Of a DNA stretch of 64,000 bases, positions 32,898-43,091 are shown in pieces; the stretch's first letter is position 1; each line of letters opens with the position of its first letter. This DNA is from CAWCUK01 sp963798775 (GTDB lineage: Bacteria; Bacteroidota; Ignavibacteria; Ignavibacteriales; Ignavibacteriaceae): assembly GCA_963798775.1 (NCBI GenBank), contig CAWCUK010000003.1, positions 186,001-250,000 of the forward strand, given 5' to 3'. A model generated the notes under the pieces. It saw only the letters and a list, made by a program, of their open reading frames with translations, was not told the origin of the DNA and did no database searches. A program made the translations under genes and the position numbers.

Positions 32898-34649
32898 TTA
32901 AATTAATTCTCTAACTTTATCGGAAAGAATTGTCATTGCTATTTTATCTCTGTTTGGTTCTCCCTTAGCAAGCGCTTTGGCAAATTTCTTCGCCTGACTT
33001 ACGGATACTTTAGCAGGCATAGGCGGTTCAAAAGGATCTACAACAGCTTCCACTAAAACCGGTCCGGGAGTGTTTAATGCTTCAATAAGTGTATCTTTAC
33101 AATGTTTAGGATTTTCTATTGAAAAACCGGTGCCGCCGCATGCTTTTGCAAATCCGGCAAAATCTATCGGCTCAAAATGAACCCCGTATTCAGGATTACC
33201 TTCCATTACCATCTGTTCCCATTTAATTTGGCCGAGTGTGTTATTTTTTATAATTATAACTTTTACGGGAAGTTTATATTTTACACAAGTTGAAAACTCT
33301 GCCATAAGCATTGAAAATCCACCATCGCCTACAAACGCAACAACTTGTCGGTTAGGATATGCGTATTGTGCTGCTATAGCATAAGGAAATCCATTTGCCA
33401 TTGTTGCAAGATTTCCGGATAAAGAATGCATTTGTCCTCTTTTCACCGGAATTTGTCGTGCCCACCAGGTGGCAATAGTACCGGAATCGCAGGCTACTAT
33501 TGCGTCATTTTTTAGTAGTTTGCCGAGTTCCCAAGCAACTACTTGCGGTTTCATAGGCTTATCTTTTCTAGTTCCTCTTTCTTCCATTATTTCCCACCAA
33601 TCTTTCATTCCATTTTGAGCTTTGGTAAGAAAACTTCTATCTTCATTATAATCTAGCAGCGGAATTAATGATTGAAGAGTTCCTTTACTGTCCCCTAATA
33701 ATCCTACTTCCACGGGGTAACGTAATCCTATTCGTACCGGATCCATATCTATTTGAATTGCTTTTGCCTGATCCGGCGCGGGCATAAATTCCATATAAGG
33801 AAAGGAGGTTCCGACCATTAAAAACGTATCGCATTCCTCTATTGCTTCTTGTGAAGGTTTTGTTCCTAATAAGCCTATAGTATTAGTTGTGTAAGGACTA
33901 TCATCCGGAACCGATGCTTTACCTAATAATGCCTTAATTATAGGCGCTCCTAATTTTTCGGCAATTTGCTCTAATTCTTCAGTGGCACCCAGAGCACCGC
34001 GTCCCGCTAGTATTGCTATTTTCTTTCCCTTATTAAGAATACCGGCAGCTTCTTTCAAATCTTTAATATCAGGCAGTGCTGCTCTAAATCCGTATGCATC
34101 CGACATATGATGATTAACATTTCTTTTAGATCTCTTAATTGGCCCTTCCATTTCCTGCATATCTTTTGGAAAGGTAATATGAGAAACACATTTTTTACTA
34201 ATTGAAGAACGAATTGCAAGATTAGCCGCATTTTCTACATGTGCCGGCCCCATTATTCTAACGTTATATTCCGCGACATCTTCAAAAAGTTTATCAAGTT
34301 GAACGTCTTGTTGTCCGTAAGTGTGCATGAGATCGTGATATTGATTTCCCGTAATCGCCAAAACCGGTTGGCCATCCATTTTAGCGTCATATAATCCATT
34401 TAATAAATGGATTCCACCGGGACCAGAAGTAGCCAGGCATACACCTAATCTTCCGGTAAATTTAGCATAACCGCATGCCATAAATGCGGCAGCTTCTTCA
34501 TGCCGAACATGAACAAATTTAATCTTATCTTGAGCTTTACGAAGTGCTTCCATAATTCCGTTTATACCATCTCCCGGAAGGCCGAAAATTGTATCAACTC
34601 CCCATTCTGTTAATACATCAACAAGAATATCAGCTGCAGTTTTTTTCAT
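32898..34649 (-). CDS. ThDP-dependent pyruvate oxidase/dehydrogenase (PoxB-like)
   Basis: A 583-aa thiamine-diphosphate enzyme with N-terminal PYR, central FAD/Rossmann and C-terminal PP domains. The catalytic Glu lies in FVHVRHEEAAAFMACGY, the FAD-domain stretch IAILAGRGALGATEE follows, and the ThDP-Mg motif is VAFVGDGGFSMLMAEF...KVIIIKNN. The group includes pyruvate:quinone oxidoreductase and acetolactate-synthase-like enzymes; the DIFGLPGDGINGIMEAL and GQIKWEQMV segments favour PoxB-like. Start at ATG 34649 because GAGAGGATAATT precedes it; the alternative at 34664 lies inside that ribosome-binding region. Confidence 0.87.
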   Translation of the reverse strand: MKKTAADILVDVLTEWGVDTIFGLPGDGINGIMEALRKAQDKIKFVHVRHEEAAAFMACGYAKFTGRLGVCLATSGPGGIHLLNGLYDAKMDGQPVLAITGNQYHDLMHTYGQQDVQLDKLFEDVAEYNVRIMGPAHVENAANLAIRSSISKKCVSHITFPKDMQEMEGPIKRSKRNVNHHMSDAYGFRAALPDIKDLKEAAGILNKGKKIAILAGRGALGATEELEQIAEKLGAPIIKALLGKASVPDDSPYTTNTIGLLGTKPSQEAIEECDTFLMVGTSFPYMEFMPAPDQAKAIQIDMDPVRIGLRYPVEVGLLGDSKGTLQSLIPLLDYNEDRSFLTKAQNGMKDWWEIMEERGTRKDKPMKPQVVAWELGKLLKNDAIVACDSGTIATWWARQIPVKRGQMHSLSGNLATMANGFPYAIAAQYAYPNRQVVAFVGDGGFSMLMAEFSTCVKYKLPVKVIIIKNNTLGQIKWEQMVMEGNPEYGVHFEPIDFAGFAKACGGTGFSIENPKHCKDTLIEALNTPGPVLVEAVVDPFEPPMPAKVSVSQAKKFAKALAKGEPNRDKIAMTILSDKVRELI

Positions 34650-34915
34650 AATTATCCTCTCCATGTTTAGTCATTTATTCCATTCATAAAAATAAAGTAC
34701 ATAAGAATTTAAAAATGATGAGTGTTTTTAGTCAAAGAAATAAGCTATGCTTTTAGTGCGTACAATTCACTAATTATATAATCTAAAGGATATTGCGTAA
34801 TTTTTATGTACAATTTTTACTTTTTATAATTAGAGAAAAACTTAATTAGATAATATTCTATTTATCACGTTTTTAAAAAGTGAGTTCTAAATCAATATTT
34901 TTTTACGGAGGAAAA

Positions 34916-35872
34916 ATGTTTGACGAAGTTTTGCGGGCCGCAGAACGGCTTGAAGGAGTTGCGAATAAAACCCCGATTGTTACTTCAAGAAAGCTTAATG
35001 AAATAACAGGAGCGCAGTTATTTCTAAAATGTGAAAATTTTCAAAGAGCCGGAGCATTCAAATTTCGCGGTGCATATAACGCAATTTCTAAATTATCCGA
35101 TGGCGAGAAAAAGAAAGGTGTAATTACTTACTCATCAGGAAATCATGGACAGGCTATTGCGTTGGTCGGAAAATTGTTGGGGATAAAAACCACAGTTGTT
35201 ATGCCTGAAAATGCACCCGTAATAAAAAGAGACGCGGCCGAAGCATACGGTGCTAAATTAATCTTTTATAATCCTCAAAATGAAGAGCGGGAAGAAGTTA
35301 CTCAAAAATTAATTGAAGAAAATGATTATACACTTATTCCTCCTTTTGATCATAAAGATATTGTTGCGGGGCAAGGTACAGCCGCGCTTGAACTTTTAAA
35401 TGAAGTTAAAGATATTGATTTATTATTAACACCATGCGGAGGCGGGGGCTTATTAAGTGGTTCGGCAATCGCGGCTAAAGGTGTAAATAAAAATTGCAAA
35501 GTAATAGGAATTGAACCCGAAGTCGCCGATGACGCAGCAAAATCATTTCATACTAAAACATTGCATAAAGTTAAAAATCCGCCCACTATTGCGGATGGAA
35601 CCAGAACAGCTTCGTTAGGAAATGTTACTTTTCCCCTTGTACTTAAATATGTTGATGACATACAAACAGTTACAGAACAATCAATAATAGACGCGGTAAA
35701 ATTTTTATTTTTTAGAATGAAAATTGTAGCGGAACCTTCCGGGGCGCTAGGAATAGCGGCGTTATTAAGTAAAGCAGTAAAGGCGAAAGGGAAAATCGGG
35801 ATAATTATCAGCGGCGGAAATATTGATGCGGAGACAATGACTTTTATTTTAAATAACCAAAAGAAAATATAG
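34916..35872 (+). CDS. Threonine dehydratase / serine racemase-like PLP enzyme
   Basis: A 318-aa fold-type II PLP enzyme. The PLP lysine sits in AFKFRGAYNAISKL (Lys about residue 54), SSGNHGQAIA is the substrate loop, and CGGGGLLSG is the phosphate-binding glycine loop (about residues 180-188). No regulatory ACT domain is present, so it is the short catabolic or racemase form rather than biosynthetic IlvA. The ATG at 34916 is chosen because ACGGAGGAAAA precedes it; the longer GTG reading (34880) would put that site inside the gene. It is 7 bp upstream of the DNA polymerase gene, so probably co-transcribed. Confidence 0.88.
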   Translation: MFDEVLRAAERLEGVANKTPIVTSRKLNEITGAQLFLKCENFQRAGAFKFRGAYNAISKLSDGEKKKGVITYSSGNHGQAIALVGKLLGIKTTVVMPENAPVIKRDAAEAYGAKLIFYNPQNEEREEVTQKLIEENDYTLIPPFDHKDIVAGQGTAALELLNEVKDIDLLLTPCGGGGLLSGSAIAAKGVNKNCKVIGIEPEVADDAAKSFHTKTLHKVKNPPTIADGTRTASLGNVTFPLVLKYVDDIQTVTEQSIIDAVKFLFFRMKIVAEPSGALGIAALLSKAVKAKGKIGIIISGGNIDAETMTFILNNQKKI

Positions 35873-35878
35873 ATAGTA

Positions 35879-38179
35879 ATGATCAAAGATATATTCATAT
35901 TAACAAATGATTGGTACGATGCGAAAGGAAAACATTTCCTGCAGTTTATAGGTACTTCGGAAGAAGGGCCGGTTGAAGTACATATTAATAAATCTAAACC
36001 AGTGTTTTTTATAAAACGAGAGACGAAAATAAATAATATGCCAGTCCCGTTTTTAAGAAAGGAAGTCGAACTGAATAATTTTTCTTTCGAAAATGTTGAC
36101 GCGCTTTATTTTAATACACAAAGAGACTTGAAAACCGCTGTTAATTTTTTTGATGAATTTAATACAATTACCTATGAGGCAGATGTTGATCCGGCAAGAA
36201 GATATTTAATGGAAAGAGTTATTAATGTGCAGATGAGGGTTTCCGGTGAAGCGTTTATTCGAAATAAAGTAGCTGTCTTTAATAATCCGCAAATTTCACC
36301 CGCTTCTGTAACACCTAAATTTACCGTTGCTTCTATTGATATAGAAACCGGCGCTAAAAACACCAAACTTTATTCCATTGCAGTTCATCTAACCGGTAAA
36401 GAATGTGAAGTAGAAAAAGTTTTTATGCTGTCGGAGGAATCGTTCCAATTAAATGAAAAAATTTCTTTTTTTTCATCGGAAAGAATATTACTTGAAACCT
36501 TTATTAAATGGTTTGAGGATACGGATCCTGATATTATTATCGGATGGCATGTTATTGGTTTTGATTTGATGTTTCTTGAAGAAAAGTGCAATAGCTTAAA
36601 AATTCCGTTTAATATTGGAAGAGGCAAAAGAAGAATTTCTTTAAAAAACAGAAAAGGCGGAGGATATTTTGCCAATATTCCGGGACGAATAGTTATAGAC
36701 GGCCCGGTTGCGCTTCGTTCTTCTTTTTATACGTTTGAAGATTATAAACTTGAAACGGTTGCTCAAAATATTTTAGGAATAGGCAAAATAATTTCATCCG
36801 ATCAAAATAAGATTGAAGAAATTGAAAGACTATTTAAAAGTGATAAAAAAAGACTGGCGGAATATAATCTTCAAGACGCGGTTTTAGTAACTAAAATTTT
36901 TGCAAAAACCGGAATAATAGACATGTCCGTAAAACGTTCCCAGCTATCCGGATTATTAATGGATCAATTGGGAATGATGACTGCCGCGTTTGATCATTTT
37001 TATCTGCCAAAATTACATCGGGCAGGATATGTAGCCCCGAATATTAATGATATAAAAGCAACGGAACATGCCGCGGGAGGATTTGTTATAGATCCGCTTC
37101 CCGGTATTTATGATGATGTTGTTGTCCTTGATTTTAAGAGCCTGTATCCTTCGATAATTCAAACATTTAAAATTGATCCTCTATCGCGGTTGAGAAGTGA
37201 TATCAATACAATTAAAACACCGGCCGGATATAAATTCTCCCGCACTGAAAATTTTCTGCCGGATTTTATAGGAAATTTAATGCAGCAGAGAGCGGAAGCA
37301 AAATTAAAAGGAGATATGCATCTTTCGCAGGCAATTAAAATTTTAATGAATAGTTTTTACGGTGTTATGGGTTCTTCCGGCTGCCGTTTTTATCATCATC
37401 AGCTGCCGACAGGAATAACAAGCACAGGAAAATATCTTTTATTGGGAAGTAAAAAATTTTTAGAGAAAATGGGTTATACAGTAGTTTACGGTGATACCGA
37501 TTCTCTTTTCGTAAAACTAAAAAAAGGTGAGGGTGAATTAGGCGAACAGAAGGGTAATAATCTTGCGGAAACTTTAAATATTTTTTGGGCGGATAAATTG
37601 CAAAATGAATTTCAAGTCCAATCATTTTTAGAGATTGAATATGAAAAATTTTATAAAAAATATATAATTACCCCTGCAAGAGGCGCCGAAACCGGAGCAA
37701 AAAAAAGATACGCCGGCTTAATAGTAAAAAATGGAAAACAAAAACTAGAATTTGTGGGTATGGAATTTGTCCGTTCCGATTGGACCCTACTTGCGAAACA
37801 ATTTCAAGTTGAACTTTACAGCCGTATTTTTAATGATGCTGAAATCAGAAACTGGATTAGAAATTTTGTTGCTGATGTTAATAGGGGAGTGTATGATGAG
37901 AAATTAGTATATACTAAACGCTTAAGAAAAAATATTGAACAATATACGAAAAATATCCCTCCCCAAGTAAAAGCCGCAAAGTTAAACAAAAGCAGCAGGG
38001 GAATAATTAAATACGTAATTACAAAACGAGGTCCTATTCCGGTAGAATTAGAACATTCTGATATCGATTATTCACATTATATAGAAAAACAAATAAAACC
38101 TATTGCCGATTCTGTTCTTGTCCTACTTGGATTATCTTTTGATTCCATTATCGGAACGGAACAATTAAGCTTCTTTTAG
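35879..38179 (+). CDS. polB: Family B DNA polymerase (DNA polymerase II)
   Basis: A 766-aa polymerase II-type enzyme. The 3'-5' exonuclease has Exo I ASIDIETGAK (residues 152-161), Exo II IIIGWHVIGFDLMFLEEK and Exo III AEYNLQDAVLVTKIF. The polymerase has motif A LDFKSLYPSIIQTF (about 419-432), motif B KILMNSFYGVMGSSGCRFY (about 485-503) and motif C VYGDTDSLFVK (about 535-545). All catalytic Asp and Glu residues are in place. PolB copies damaged DNA and backs up replication; here no SOS box or other repair gene adjoins it. It follows a threonine dehydratase gene closely (7 bp), a pairing with no clear functional link. Confidence 0.95.
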   Translation: MIKDIFILTNDWYDAKGKHFLQFIGTSEEGPVEVHINKSKPVFFIKRETKINNMPVPFLRKEVELNNFSFENVDALYFNTQRDLKTAVNFFDEFNTITYEADVDPARRYLMERVINVQMRVSGEAFIRNKVAVFNNPQISPASVTPKFTVASIDIETGAKNTKLYSIAVHLTGKECEVEKVFMLSEESFQLNEKISFFSSERILLETFIKWFEDTDPDIIIGWHVIGFDLMFLEEKCNSLKIPFNIGRGKRRISLKNRKGGGYFANIPGRIVIDGPVALRSSFYTFEDYKLETVAQNILGIGKIISSDQNKIEEIERLFKSDKKRLAEYNLQDAVLVTKIFAKTGIIDMSVKRSQLSGLLMDQLGMMTAAFDHFYLPKLHRAGYVAPNINDIKATEHAAGGFVIDPLPGIYDDVVVLDFKSLYPSIIQTFKIDPLSRLRSDINTIKTPAGYKFSRTENFLPDFIGNLMQQRAEAKLKGDMHLSQAIKILMNSFYGVMGSSGCRFYHHQLPTGITSTGKYLLLGSKKFLEKMGYTVVYGDTDSLFVKLKKGEGELGEQKGNNLAETLNIFWADKLQNEFQVQSFLEIEYEKFYKKYIITPARGAETGAKKRYAGLIVKNGKQKLEFVGMEFVRSDWTLLAKQFQVELYSRIFNDAEIRNWIRNFVADVNRGVYDEKLVYTKRLRKNIEQYTKNIPPQVKAAKLNKSSRGIIKYVITKRGPIPVELEHSDIDYSHYIEKQIKPIADSVLVLLGLSFDSIIGTEQLSFF

Positions 38180-38246
38180 TATTGTAATTATAACTCTTTC
38201 TTCTTAAAATATTTCCGTTTTTTTAACCATTTTTAGGAGTAGTAAT

Positions 38247-40724
38247 TTGAATGTTTTTATAATTTCCCCCCGCAAGATTTTCTTCATTATATTCTCATTT
38301 TGTTTTTTATCATGCTCATTTTTTGTCTATTCACAAACTACTGCAAAATATGATACGATTTTTTCAAAGTATGTTGGACCGGGAATGATTTTTTCTAAGG
38401 TTATAGAAACAACAAAACCTTGGAGTATAAATATTTTAGAAGTAGATCTTAAAAATCCTTATTTAAAACTAGAAACAGTTAAGGCTAACGATCTTATGGC
38501 AGGCGGACGTGAAACAGTCAGCTCTATGGCTGCAAGAAGAAATTTTGTTAAGCACTGGTCGGTTGGGGCAGTTAACGGAGATTTTTTTGATTTATCAACC
38601 GGTGCTACTAATAATCTTCAAGTTCTTAATGGAGAGGTAATAAAAAAAGAGAGACCGGGTTATGCGGCAATAGGATTTGATACCACTAATAAAGTTTTTC
38701 TTTCCCGCCCGTCAGTCGGCGGTTCTATTTATTTACATGATACAACTGTAAATATTGACGGTTATAATGAACCTAGAAGTTCAGGTAAAATTGTTCTTTA
38801 TAATAAATATTTCGGCCCTTCAACAGGTACCAACAGCAACGGAGCAGAAATTGTTATAAATCCGGTAAACGGTTGGATTGTTAATGATACAATAGCTTGT
38901 GTAGTAAGCAGTAAAACTACCGGTACGGGAAATATACTAATACCGGATGGAGCCGCGGTAGTATCCGGTGACGGTAGTGCGGGAGATATATTTTCCGCGA
39001 AAGTGGAGGTCGGGGATACAATTAAAATTTATCAAAAAGTAACTAATGCTCTTCCTGATATTAAAGAAATTATAGGCGGACATCCAATTGTGGTTCAAGA
39101 CGGAGCACTTGCTCCTATTGATCCGAATGATCCGCTGCTTTCAAATAAACATCCCAGAACTTTAGTCGGAATAAATAAAGATACTACTAAATTATTTTTA
39201 ATTGTAGTAGACGGAAGACAAAGCTCTAGCGTTGGAATGGATGTTTATGATATGGTTGATTATATGACAAGTATAGGTATATATCAAGGGATGAATTTTG
39301 ACGGCGGCGGTTCATCTACAATGATTGTGCGTGGAAGTTTGGTTAATAATCCTTCGGATGGATCGCAAAGAGCAGACGGTAATTCTCTTCTTTTAGTCTC
39401 TACTGCGCCTCTGGGACCTCTGGCAAAGTTAAATTTATCTCCGCATTTTTCAAAAGTCTTTACAGGTAAAAAACAACAAATTACAATTGAACCAACAGAC
39501 AATTTTTATAATCCGGTACAGATTGATCAAACACAGCTGCATTATTTTGTAGATTCATCTCTCGGTAAAATTACCGCTAACGGTTTATTTACTGCAGGAA
39601 CTTCGGCCGATACAGGATATGTTTTCGCGTTTTATAATAAGATAAAAGATAGTGTGAAAATTATCGTAAAAGGAGTTGATCATGTCGATTTAAGTCCGGA
39701 ACAAGCTGTTACGGATGCGCGAAGAATTGTAATTTTCAACGCAAAAGTTTTTGATACAGATAATGTTCAGCAGGATATCTCTTCTAGTAATTTTACCTGG
39801 ACTTTAACAAATCCGGAAATAGGAAAAATAGATAATGCCGGACAATTTCAAGGTGTAAAGCCGGGAGAATCAAAAGTGATAGTTGAATATAAAGGGAAAT
39901 TTGATACTTCCGATATTTCGGTACAGATCGGCTCTGGTGTTGCTCTTTTAGATTCCATGGAAAATTTGAATAATTGGAATATGACTTCGGAATTTGTCGA
40001 TTCATCAACCGCTCTTGTTCTTGCGACAGATACTTTAACTTTCGGCAGTCATTCATTTCGAATCGATTATAGCTTTACGTTCCACTCAGGAGAATATAAT
40101 TGGGTGCATTTGAATACGGATATTCCAATTTACGGTTTACCCGATTCTTTATTTATAGATGTACGTTCGGATGGAAAGAACCATAGAGTATTTTTTGATG
40201 TTGTGGATGCTGTAGGTAAACCGATAAGAATTTTTACAAAAGGACTTGCCAATGTTCCAAATGTTTTTGTAACGATGAAAGCACCGGTTCCGATGACAAG
40301 TTCTATTGTATTTCCTTTAACTTTAAAAGCGATTTCAATTCCTTTGGGAAGCGGAATGGAAGATAGCGTTCACTATGCCGGAGCAATTTATTTGGATAAT
40401 TTGAGAACGAGTTATCCTCAAAATGCGACAGGAATAGAATCAAATAAAAATTTTATACCTCAAAATTTTGAGCTATCCCAAAATTATCCTAATCCTTTTA
40501 ACCCGACGACAAGAATTAATTATAAAATCTCTTCGCATTCTTTTGTTCAACTGAAGGTTTTTGATATTCTGGGGAATGAAGTAATCACTTTAGTAGATAA
40601 AGCTCAGAATCCGGGAAATTATTCAATCCGGTTTAACGGAAGAAATTTAGCAAGCGGAATCTATATTTATCGTTTAACGGCTGGCAGTTTTTCGTCTTCC
40701 AGAAAATTTGTTCTGCTTAAATAA
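38247..40724 (+). CDS. T9SS-secreted phosphodiester glycosidase (NAGPA/DUF2233) protein
   Basis: An 825-aa protein starting at TTG 38247, the only plausible start (TTAGGAGTAG upstream). A hydrophobic signal (about residues 9-30) precedes a NAGPA domain (about 65-390): GGRETVSSMAARRNF, WSVGAVNGDFFDLSTGAT, HPRTLVGINKDTTKLFLIVVDG and NFDGGGSSTMIVRG. The family removes phosphate-linked or capping sugars, as in the mammalian uncovering enzyme or bacterial exopolysaccharide modification. Two Ig-like stretches (about 395-570) and a jelly-roll-like region precede the T9SS domain (YPNPFNPTTRINYKI ... RKFVLLK). The substrate may be a teichoic-like or capped surface glycan. Confidence 0.88.
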   Translation: MNVFIISPRKIFFIIFSFCFLSCSFFVYSQTTAKYDTIFSKYVGPGMIFSKVIETTKPWSINILEVDLKNPYLKLETVKANDLMAGGRETVSSMAARRNFVKHWSVGAVNGDFFDLSTGATNNLQVLNGEVIKKERPGYAAIGFDTTNKVFLSRPSVGGSIYLHDTTVNIDGYNEPRSSGKIVLYNKYFGPSTGTNSNGAEIVINPVNGWIVNDTIACVVSSKTTGTGNILIPDGAAVVSGDGSAGDIFSAKVEVGDTIKIYQKVTNALPDIKEIIGGHPIVVQDGALAPIDPNDPLLSNKHPRTLVGINKDTTKLFLIVVDGRQSSSVGMDVYDMVDYMTSIGIYQGMNFDGGGSSTMIVRGSLVNNPSDGSQRADGNSLLLVSTAPLGPLAKLNLSPHFSKVFTGKKQQITIEPTDNFYNPVQIDQTQLHYFVDSSLGKITANGLFTAGTSADTGYVFAFYNKIKDSVKIIVKGVDHVDLSPEQAVTDARRIVIFNAKVFDTDNVQQDISSSNFTWTLTNPEIGKIDNAGQFQGVKPGESKVIVEYKGKFDTSDISVQIGSGVALLDSMENLNNWNMTSEFVDSSTALVLATDTLTFGSHSFRIDYSFTFHSGEYNWVHLNTDIPIYGLPDSLFIDVRSDGKNHRVFFDVVDAVGKPIRIFTKGLANVPNVFVTMKAPVPMTSSIVFPLTLKAISIPLGSGMEDSVHYAGAIYLDNLRTSYPQNATGIESNKNFIPQNFELSQNYPNPFNPTTRINYKISSHSFVQLKVFDILGNEVITLVDKAQNPGNYSIRFNGRNLASGIYIYRLTAGSFSSSRKFVLLK

Positions 40725-40732
40725 TATATTTT

Positions 40733-40796
40733 AAAGAGGCTGTAAAGAAAAGTAAATCAAACTATAATTGCGAAAAATCTTTTACAGCCTCTTTTT
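40733..40796. terminator. Bidirectional terminator between NAGPA and acyltransferase genes
   Basis: AAAGAGGCTGTAAA (40733-40746) and TTTACAGCCTCTTT (40781-40794) form a perfect 14-bp stem with a 34-nt loop, with T-runs on both sides. It serves two convergent genes. Confidence 0.85.
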
Positions 40797-40808
40797 CAAT
40801 AAACAAAA

Positions 40809-41966
40809 CTAAACTTTAATAAATATTTTCTTTTTGTAAAAAATCCACATTACGCCTAACCAGAAAAAAATTTGTAAGATAGGATACGAGATTGAAGCAT
40901 GATACGGATCGGAGAAAAGCGGCGCTAAAAATTTGTTATTAATTGCTGCTTTTGCGCCGATAATATAAAGAAATTTAGCTAAAGCAGATGATAAAACATA
41001 GACCGTAATAGCGTTCATTCCGTAAACTAAAAATGGTTTTGTCCACCAAGTATAACCTTTTATATCAATCAACCAATAACAAGCGGCGAGAAAAACAAGT
41101 GCAAATCCGGTTGTAAAAATCACGTATGATGAAGTCCATAACTGCTTATTAATTGGAAACCAAATTCCGATAATTATTCCTAAAACAAGTCCGGCATTTC
41201 CTAAAACAAACATATAATTTGCTTTCTCTTCTTTTGATTTTTTTGAGTGCAAAAGATGCCCGGTAAGCATTCCGAATAAAACTGATGAAACGGCGGGGAT
41301 TGTACTAAGTAATCCTTCGGGATCAAAATTTTTAGTATAAAGATGGCTGCCGAGAATTATCCTGTCAATATATCCCGCAAGATTTCCGCCTACAGTTAAA
41401 TTACCCGCTCCAAATCCAGGTACAGGAATTATCATCATAATTATCCAATAGAGAATTAAAAGCGCGAAAGCAAAAACTACTTGAACTTTAATTTCAAATT
41501 CCATAAAAATAATTGAAGAGAAAAAATAAGCGATAGCTATTCTTTGCAGCACACCTAAAATTCTGAATGAAGATAAATCAATCCACTCAAAAGGATTTGT
41601 TTTGAAAAAAGGGAAAGTATTTAGAAAAATTCCCAATATAAAAATCACTACGGTTCGTCTGAAAACCTTCTTATATATTTCGGATTTGGGAATGTTATTC
41701 TGTTTAAATTTTGAAAAAGAAAATGTCATAGCCACACCGACTATAAATAAGAAGAAAGGAAAAATCAAATCGGTGGGAGTCCATCCATTCCATTCCGAAT
41801 GTTCCAAAGGCCAATAAACATAGCTCCAGTTTCCTGCATTATTCACCAAAATCATGGCAATAATTGTTATACCTCTAAAAACATCCAACGATATTAATCT
41901 TTTCGATTTTGAAGGAACGGTTTTAACTTCTTCAACTTTAGGTGCTTCAGCGGTTAATTCAGTCAT
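40809..41966 (-). CDS. HGSNAT/YeiB-like membrane acyltransferase (DUF5009 family)
   Basis: A 385-aa inner-membrane protein with about ten transmembrane helices. The opening RLISLDVFRGITIIAMILVNNAG (about residues 23-45) and WTPTDLIFPFFLFIVGVAM are the signature of the heparan-alpha-glucosaminide N-acetyltransferase group, with a conserved Asp (LIFPFF preceded by PTD) and an Asn-Ala-Gly loop. These enzymes use cytoplasmic acetyl-CoA to acetylate a glucosamine on the far side of the membrane. A bacterial role would be acetylation of a periplasmic or surface glycan. The cytoplasmic N-terminus has a 20-residue Glu/Lys-rich extension. It stands alone between a terminator and a gene-free region. 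Confidence 0.87.
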   Translation of the reverse strand: MTELTAEAPKVEEVKTVPSKSKRLISLDVFRGITIIAMILVNNAGNWSYVYWPLEHSEWNGWTPTDLIFPFFLFIVGVAMTFSFSKFKQNNIPKSEIYKKVFRRTVVIFILGIFLNTFPFFKTNPFEWIDLSSFRILGVLQRIAIAYFFSSIIFMEFEIKVQVVFAFALLILYWIIMMIIPVPGFGAGNLTVGGNLAGYIDRIILGSHLYTKNFDPEGLLSTIPAVSSVLFGMLTGHLLHSKKSKEEKANYMFVLGNAGLVLGIIIGIWFPINKQLWTSSYVIFTTGFALVFLAACYWLIDIKGYTWWTKPFLVYGMNAITVYVLSSALAKFLYIIGAKAAINNKFLAPLFSDPYHASISYPILQIFFWLGVMWIFYKKKIFIKV

Positions 41967-42143
41967 AATTTCATCTAAAGGATAATGGATAAATGATATA
42001 TTTTTGGAAATAATATAAAGAAAAAAATATCATTATATTAATTTAGAAATTGAAAAATTATTAAAATTGTTGCCTTAACTAAAAACTGCAAATTAAGCTA
42101 TCGGCCAAAGTTGTTAATTCGGCTGTGTAAATTCCTTTAAAAT

Positions 42144-42171
42144 AAAAAAGGCTGCCTAAAAAGACAGCCTT
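42144..42171 (-). terminator. Terminator after the receiver-domain gene
   Basis: Reverse strand AAGGCTGTCTTTTTAGGCAGCCTT followed by TTTTTT. The stem is almost identical to the terminator at 8272-8297, and both sit behind a gene with the CCCCGATTGTT element; the match may be chance convergence of a common terminator stem. Confidence 0.8.
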
Positions 42172-42255
42172 CATCAAATTGCCGTACAAAATTTCAGAAT
42201 ACAGAACAGGAAAAATAAGCCTGCACAACAGGTTCAGGAAACGGCACAGAAATTT

Positions 42256-42714
42256 TTAATTTCTTGAGTAATAAAAGTATTCCACAAAATCATCAAAATA
42301 AGTTAGCGGCATGCTTAACATCGGAGTTAAATATATTTCTAAATCATTCTTAGTAATAAAACCGTCGGCACCCGCTGCTCTTGATAAATCACGGTAATCT
42401 TCGTTATCAAAATCACTCACAACAATAATTTTAGGAGCATTTTCTGTGCTTTTGATTTTACTTATAACTTCTAAAGCATCTTCGTTAATCATTGAAAGAT
42501 CTAGAAGTACAATGTCGGGAGTAAATTTATTTATTTTATCTTCTGCTTCTCGTAAATCTATAGCCCAAGTAACTAGCGGCATTCTTGCATCTAAGATTAA
42601 AAAATTTATAGCGGATTCTAAAAAATCTCTATCATCATCAAAAACTAAAATTGATTTTGCTTTCAAAGGTTTTCCTTTCCGATAATCTATCAACTGTTTC
42701 GTCAACTTCTTCAT
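42256..42714 (-). CDS. Stand-alone receiver-domain response regulator
   Basis: A 152-aa single-domain response regulator (start at the MKKLTKQL methionine, 42714). The receiver has the acidic residues DDDRDF (SILVFDDDRDF), the phospho-acceptor Asp in DIVLLDLSMIN and the Lys in DGFITKNDL, so it should be phosphorylatable. No DNA-binding or enzymatic domain follows, and the last 30 residues are aromatic (TYFDDFVEYFYYS). The upstream 37 bp carry copy C of the CCCCGATTGTT element. Its partner kinase is unknown; the NarL operon at 10481 is a candidate regulator, not necessarily its kinase. Ribosome-binding site is weak. Confidence 0.82.
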   Translation of the reverse strand: MKKLTKQLIDYRKGKPLKAKSILVFDDDRDFLESAINFLILDARMPLVTWAIDLREAEDKINKFTPDIVLLDLSMINEDALEVISKIKSTENAPKIIVVSDFDNEDYRDLSRAAGADGFITKNDLEIYLTPMLSMPLTYFDDFVEYFYYSRN

Positions 42715-43091
42715 AATTTCAATGGCTAATCTATCGTTTGAAGTATAGGATAACAATCGGGGGAAACCTGAAATGACTAAGGAAAAGACCTTAAAAATTT
42801 TGAATCAAACGGATCATTTGGAATAATTATACGTCTAATGGAATGAAAATGAAAAAGTTATAGTTGGATTAAAGAAATATTGAGAAAAAGTGATTGGGGA
42901 TTAACTTTTACCTTATTTTATTTATGTATTTTTATTAAATTTTAAGGATTTTAATTAAAGGTTAAATAAATCTTAAGGCAAATCACATTTCCTTTACAAT
43001 TATAGGGAACATTTTATAAAAAAGAAATGTTTATTGAAGACAGATTTTATTGTGTTTATAATGAATTTATTCAAATTAGGAGTTAAGCAAA
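42715..43091. other. 377-bp divergent intergenic region, element C plus AT-rich promoter region
   Basis: Between the receiver gene (reverse) and the sigma-factor gene (forward). It contains the CCCCGATTGTT element (42752-42796). The rest is strongly AT-rich with a TTAGGAG ribosome-binding site at 43076-43082 before the TTG start of the sigma factor. No further gene or repeat seen. Confidence 0.5.
42752..42796 (-). promoter_or_regulatory. Copy C of the CCCCGATTGTT element
   Basis: Reading toward the receiver gene: TTTTAAGG, 14 bp, ATTTCAGG, 2 bp, then TTCCCCCGATTGTTATCCTATAC. The CCTGA/CCTTA half-sites are 22 bp apart as in copy A. The final TATCCTATAC could hold the -10 region. Confidence 0.5.

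Noticed and set aside
8272..42171. Near-identical terminator stems at 8272-8297 and 42144-42171 as a dispersed repeat
   Set aside because: Only the 7-bp stem AAGGCTG/CAGCCTT is shared; flanking bases and loops differ, as expected of common GC-rich terminators.
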